Shown here: positions 61,675 to 64,000 of the stretch, piece by piece
Layout of the letters: every line of letters starts with the position of its first letter
How positions within the stretch are numbered: position 1 is the stretch's first letter
NCBI GenBank assembly: GCA_023451825.1
Contig: JAEXYA010000046.1
Coordinates: 1 to 64,000, forward strand
Source: Pseudomonadota bacterium
Lineage (GTDB): Bacteria; Pseudomonadota; Alphaproteobacteria; Rhizobiales; Xanthobacteraceae
Length of the DNA: 64,000 bases
Direction of reading: 5' to 3'
Program-made: the position numbers and the translations under genes
Notes under the pieces: generated by a model
Told to the model about the DNA's origin: nothing
What the model saw: only the letters and a program-made list of their open reading frames with translations
Databases searched by the model: none

Positions 61675-62076
61675 ATGATCAACCTCGATCAGGCCCACAG
61701 GATCATCGCCGCCGGCGAAGCCCGCGCCGCCGCGCTTGGCGCCGCCGTCAACATCGCCGTGCTCGATGCCGGCACCCACCTCAGGGCCTTCGCGCGGATG
61801 GATGGCGCGGTGCTCGGTTCGATCGACCTGGCCATCGGCAAGGCGCGCACCGCCGTCCTGTTCGCGGCCCGCAGCGACGCGGTCTGGGACTACTGCAAGC
61901 CCGGCGCGCCGGCTCCCGGCCTCGAACGCAGCAATGGCGGCCTGACCACATTTCCCGGCGGCATCCCGCTGATCGCCGCCGACGGCACGATGATCGGTGC
62001 GGTCGGCGTCTCCGGCGGCGCCGTACCCCAGGATCTCGCCATCGCCGAGGCCGCTGCCGCGGCCATCGCCGACTGA
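61675..62076 (+). CDS. GlcG/HbpS family protein
   Basis: 133 residues; GAGGAGCACGAT upstream. ALGAAVNIAVLDAGTHLRAFARMDGA and GGIPLIAADGTMIGAVGVSGG are the family signatures. Members bind heme, cobalamin or flavin-like ligands, or act as accessory proteins in oxidation pathways. First gene of a cluster with an SDR and a SnoaL-like protein. Confidence 0.88.
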   Translation: MINLDQAHRIIAAGEARAAALGAAVNIAVLDAGTHLRAFARMDGAVLGSIDLAIGKARTAVLFAARSDAVWDYCKPGAPAPGLERSNGGLTTFPGGIPLIAADGTMIGAVGVSGGAVPQDLAIAEAAAAAIAD

Positions 62077-62142
62077 CCCCGACCACCACCAGCCGTTTGC
62101 ATTCTCAACCAACCTCAACCCACGACACGAAAGGAATACATC

Positions 62143-62949
62143 ATGACCAAGACGATCCTCATCACCGGCGCAGGCTCAGGTCTCGGCAAGGGCGCAGCCA
62201 TCGGCATGGCCAAGAACGGCCACACCGTCATCGCCACCGTGCAGGTGTCCTCACAAGTCACGCCGCTGCGCGAGGAAATCGAAGCGCTCGGTCTGTCCGA
62301 CCGCGTCACCGTGCAGCGCCTCGACCTCACCGATCACTATGACATCAAGCAGGCCCTGACCTGGGACATCGACGTCCTCTGGAATAATGCCGGCATGGGC
62401 GAAGCCGGGCCGGTCTGGGAAATTCCGGTCGAGCTGATGCGGAAAAATTTCGAGATCAATGTCTTCCTGCCGATGATCCTGACCCAGGGCGTGGTGCAGA
62501 AATGGGTGCGCGCGGGCAAGCAGGGCAAGGTGGTCTTCACCTCCTCGATGGGTGGCCTGTTCACGCCCGCCAATTGGGGCACCTATGTCGCGACCAAGCA
62601 CGCGCTGGAATCCATGGCCGAGGCGCTGCAGCAGGAGCTGAGCCAGTTCGGCATCAAGGTCCAGACCATCAATCCCGGCGCCTATTACACCGGCTACAAC
62701 GAGACCATGGCTGACAACCCGTTCCGCTGGCTCGACGACACCGTCAACATCACCAAGCGCGCCGACCTGCGCCAGGGGTTTAATGACTTCTTCGCCTCGC
62801 CCGGCGGCAAGATGGATCCGACGGAAATGATCGATCGCATGATCGAGATCGTTCCGGCCGACACCGGCAAATTCCGCAACGTCGTGCCCAAGATGACCGA
62901 GGACATGCTGAAGCAGCATCAACTCGCCGCCTGGGACAACCAGATCTGA
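62143..62949 (+). CDS. SDR family oxidoreductase
   Basis: 268 residues. TGAGSGLGKG cofactor loop near the start, NNAG near residue 83, catalytic Ser in FTSSMGG and YVATKHAL pair. Unlike the SDR at 15185, the full catalytic set is present. Ends DMLKQHQLAAWDNQI. 66 bases after the HbpS-like gene, and probably co-transcribed. Confidence 0.92.
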   Translation: MTKTILITGAGSGLGKGAAIGMAKNGHTVIATVQVSSQVTPLREEIEALGLSDRVTVQRLDLTDHYDIKQALTWDIDVLWNNAGMGEAGPVWEIPVELMRKNFEINVFLPMILTQGVVQKWVRAGKQGKVVFTSSMGGLFTPANWGTYVATKHALESMAEALQQELSQFGIKVQTINPGAYYTGYNETMADNPFRWLDDTVNITKRADLRQGFNDFFASPGGKMDPTEMIDRMIEIVPADTGKFRNVVPKMTEDMLKQHQLAAWDNQI

Positions 62950-62962
62950 CTCATTCTTTCCC

Positions 62963-62986
62963 GCGGCACCGCCTCGTCGGTGCCGC
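62963..62986. repeat. Hairpin between SDR and SnoaL-like genes
   Basis: 8-bp perfect stem GCGGCACC/GGTGCCGC around GCCTCGTC, 13 bases after the SDR stop. No T tract; may shield the message's 3' end or reduce read-through to the next gene. Confidence 0.45.
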
Positions 62987-63011
62987 TCCACCTTTGAAAA
63001 GGATCGAAACC

Positions 63012-63530
63012 ATGTCTGTCACCGTGAAGCGCAGTCACGCCGTGGTCCGCGCCGCCCTTGGCGTCATTGCTGCCAGCGCTGCCCTGCTCACACTTCAATC
63101 CAGGCCGGAAGCCGAGACCATCAGCGCCCAGGACCGCAACAAGTCGATCGTCAATCGCAGCTTCGACGCGTGGCGTGCCGGCACTGGCGGTCCGTTCGAA
63201 CTGCTCGCCGACGACGCGCGCTGGACGATCGAGGGCAACTCGCTGGCGTCGAAGACCTATCCCAACAAGGAAGCCTTCATGGCCGAGGTGATCCGGCCCT
63301 TCAATGCCCGGATGAAGGCGCCGCTCAGGCCGACGATCCGCAGCGTCTACGCCGACGGCGACACCATCGTCGTGCTGTTCGACGCCCGCGCAACCGCGCG
63401 CGACGACCAGCCCTATACCAACACCTATGCGTGGTTTCTCGACATGCGCGACGGCCGCATCGTCAAGGCCTCCGCCTTCTTCGACGCCATCGAGTTCAAC
63501 AAACTCTGGACCCGCGTCTTGCCGAACTGA
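63012..63530 (+). CDS. SnoaL-like (NTF2-fold) protein with N-terminal anchor
   Basis: 172 residues from ATG 63012, with AAAAGGATCG upstream. AVVRAALGVIAASAALLTL is a signal or membrane anchor; the remainder is an NTF2-like domain (VNRSFDAWRAGTGGPFELLADDARWTIEGN, YTNTYAWFLDMRDGRIV). Family includes ketosteroid-isomerase-like hydratases and cyclases. Substrate unknown. Last gene of the AraC-led cluster; convergent with the aldo/keto reductase. Confidence 0.85.
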   Translation: MSVTVKRSHAVVRAALGVIAASAALLTLQSRPEAETISAQDRNKSIVNRSFDAWRAGTGGPFELLADDARWTIEGNSLASKTYPNKEAFMAEVIRPFNARMKAPLRPTIRSVYADGDTIVVLFDARATARDDQPYTNTYAWFLDMRDGRIVKASAFFDAIEFNKLWTRVLPN

Positions 63531-63633
63531 AAGCGGCCGCGCGCATCGCAGAATCCCATAACATGACCGGCCCAGCTGCTACCTCAGCAGGGTCGGCATG
63601 TTCTCTGTCAGAACAATGCGGGGCGCGGCGCGC

Positions 63634-64000
63634 TCAAGCAGGCACGGGCGCCTTGTCCTCGATCAGCTTCTCGCGCTTCAGCGCCGCCCAGAATTCCGCA
63701 GGCACCTTGGCGCGGATCGAGGCGGCGTTCTGGGCCACCTGCGTCGCCGAGCGTGCGCCGGGGATGATAGCCGAGACGGTCGGATTGGCCACGGCGAAAT
63801 GCAGCGCAGCGGTGCGCAGATTGGTGCCATGTTCCTGCGCCAGCGCGGCGATGCGGGCACGCTTCTGGCGCATCTCCGGCGGGATGGCCGCATAGTTGAA
63901 GCGCTCGCCGCCGGCGAGGAAGCCGTCATTGAGCGGCGCGCCGACCACGATCGACGCATTGCGCTTCGCCGCCACCGGCATCAGCTGGTTCAGCGCATCG
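63634..64000 (-). CDS. Aldo/keto reductase, C-terminal part (cut by window edge)
   Basis: 122 codons remain, open through the right edge (position 64000), so the N-terminus is missing. KRNASIVVGAPLNDGFLAGG and ALHFAVANPTVSAIIPGARS are C-terminal aldo/keto reductase motifs (the last contacts the NADPH phosphate). Resembles L-fucose/D-threo-aldose 1-dehydrogenase-type members. Confidence 0.88.
   Translation of the reverse strand, partial: DALNQLMPVAAKRNASIVVGAPLNDGFLAGGERFNYAAIPPEMRQKRARIAALAQEHGTNLRTAALHFAVANPTVSAIIPGARSATQVAQNAASIRAKVPAEFWAALKREKLIEDKAPVPA

Noticed and set aside
1..64000. CRISPR array, tRNA or rRNA genes
   Set aside because: No regularly spaced direct repeats, no cloverleaf with a TTC loop and no rRNA-like stretch were seen. 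A short tRNA could still be missed by eye.
1..64000. Prophage, integrative element or insertion sequence
   Set aside because: No integrase, transposase, portal, capsid or conjugation gene was recognised. The only foreign-looking stretch is the two-gene island at 29153-30264.

Overview
The window reads as chromosomal DNA of a high-GC alphaproteobacterium, most likely family Nitrobacteraceae (Bradyrhizobium, Rhodopseudomonas, Afipia or Tardiphaga type). The evidence is the rpsF-rpsR-DUF2232-rplI-dnaB-alr order, the style of the protein sequences, repeated Liv-type (HAAT) ABC transport genes, and several intergenic palindromic repeat families. No rRNA, tRNA, CRISPR array, phage block or insertion sequence was found. 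The first ~50 bases (pure G/C with a 16-C run) look like a contig-end artefact.

Layout. 0-9.6 kb is housekeeping: fabD (minus), then rpsF, rpsR, a DUF2232 membrane protein, rplI, a c-type cytochrome-like Pro/Ala-rich protein (minus), dnaB, alr and a TSUP exporter. 9.6-28.5 kb holds small secreted proteins, radA, cvpA, purF, an SDR protein, an NHL-type protein, an AraC regulator, a probable methanethiol S-methyltransferase (mddA), the YfgM-like/lipoprotein/der block, a 711-residue membrane protein with internal repeats, NnrU-panB, and an orphan tripartite-type binding protein. 28.6-30.8 kb includes an AT-rich, probably acquired two-gene island with a PD-(D/E)XK-like protein. 30.9-38.9 kb carries prfC, a guanidine-II (mini-ykkC) riboswitch followed by an SMR/Gdx exporter, a DUF47-PiT phosphate pair, and an AraC/FAD-oxidoreductase/metallo-beta-lactamase cluster.

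38.9-45 kb is a complete HAAT operon on the minus strand (livG, livF, two binding proteins, livH, livM). 45.4-49.9 kb has a PAS-like protein, an ArsC/Spx-like protein, a DUF308-like/MarR(OhrR-type) divergent pair with two identical palindromic operators, a DUF5993-like/DsbB pair, an HD hydrolase and a VapBC module with a perfect 25-bp operator palindrome. 49.9-55.4 kb holds a P460-type cytochrome coupled to a Tat-exported alpha/beta hydrolase, a winged-helix/TPR regulator coupled to a peptide-deformylase-like protein that has lost metal ligands, and an ArsR-SRPBCC-DUF899 operon with a readable promoter and two operators. 55.4-64 kb has a third HAAT binding protein next to tenA/Lin0512/DUF3016, a phospholipase A2-like secreted protein, a NylB-like serine hydrolase, an AraC-led cluster (HbpS-like, SDR, SnoaL-like) and a truncated aldo/keto reductase at the edge.

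The observations most worth a second look are the guanidine-II riboswitch with an apparent anti-Shine-Dalgarno, the AT-rich nuclease-like pair, the four-unit repeat membrane protein, the secreted PLA2-like protein, the metal-ligand-less deformylase homologue, and the TenA/Lin0512/HAAT-binding-protein neighbourhood. All functions are inferred from reading motifs and context; no database search was run.
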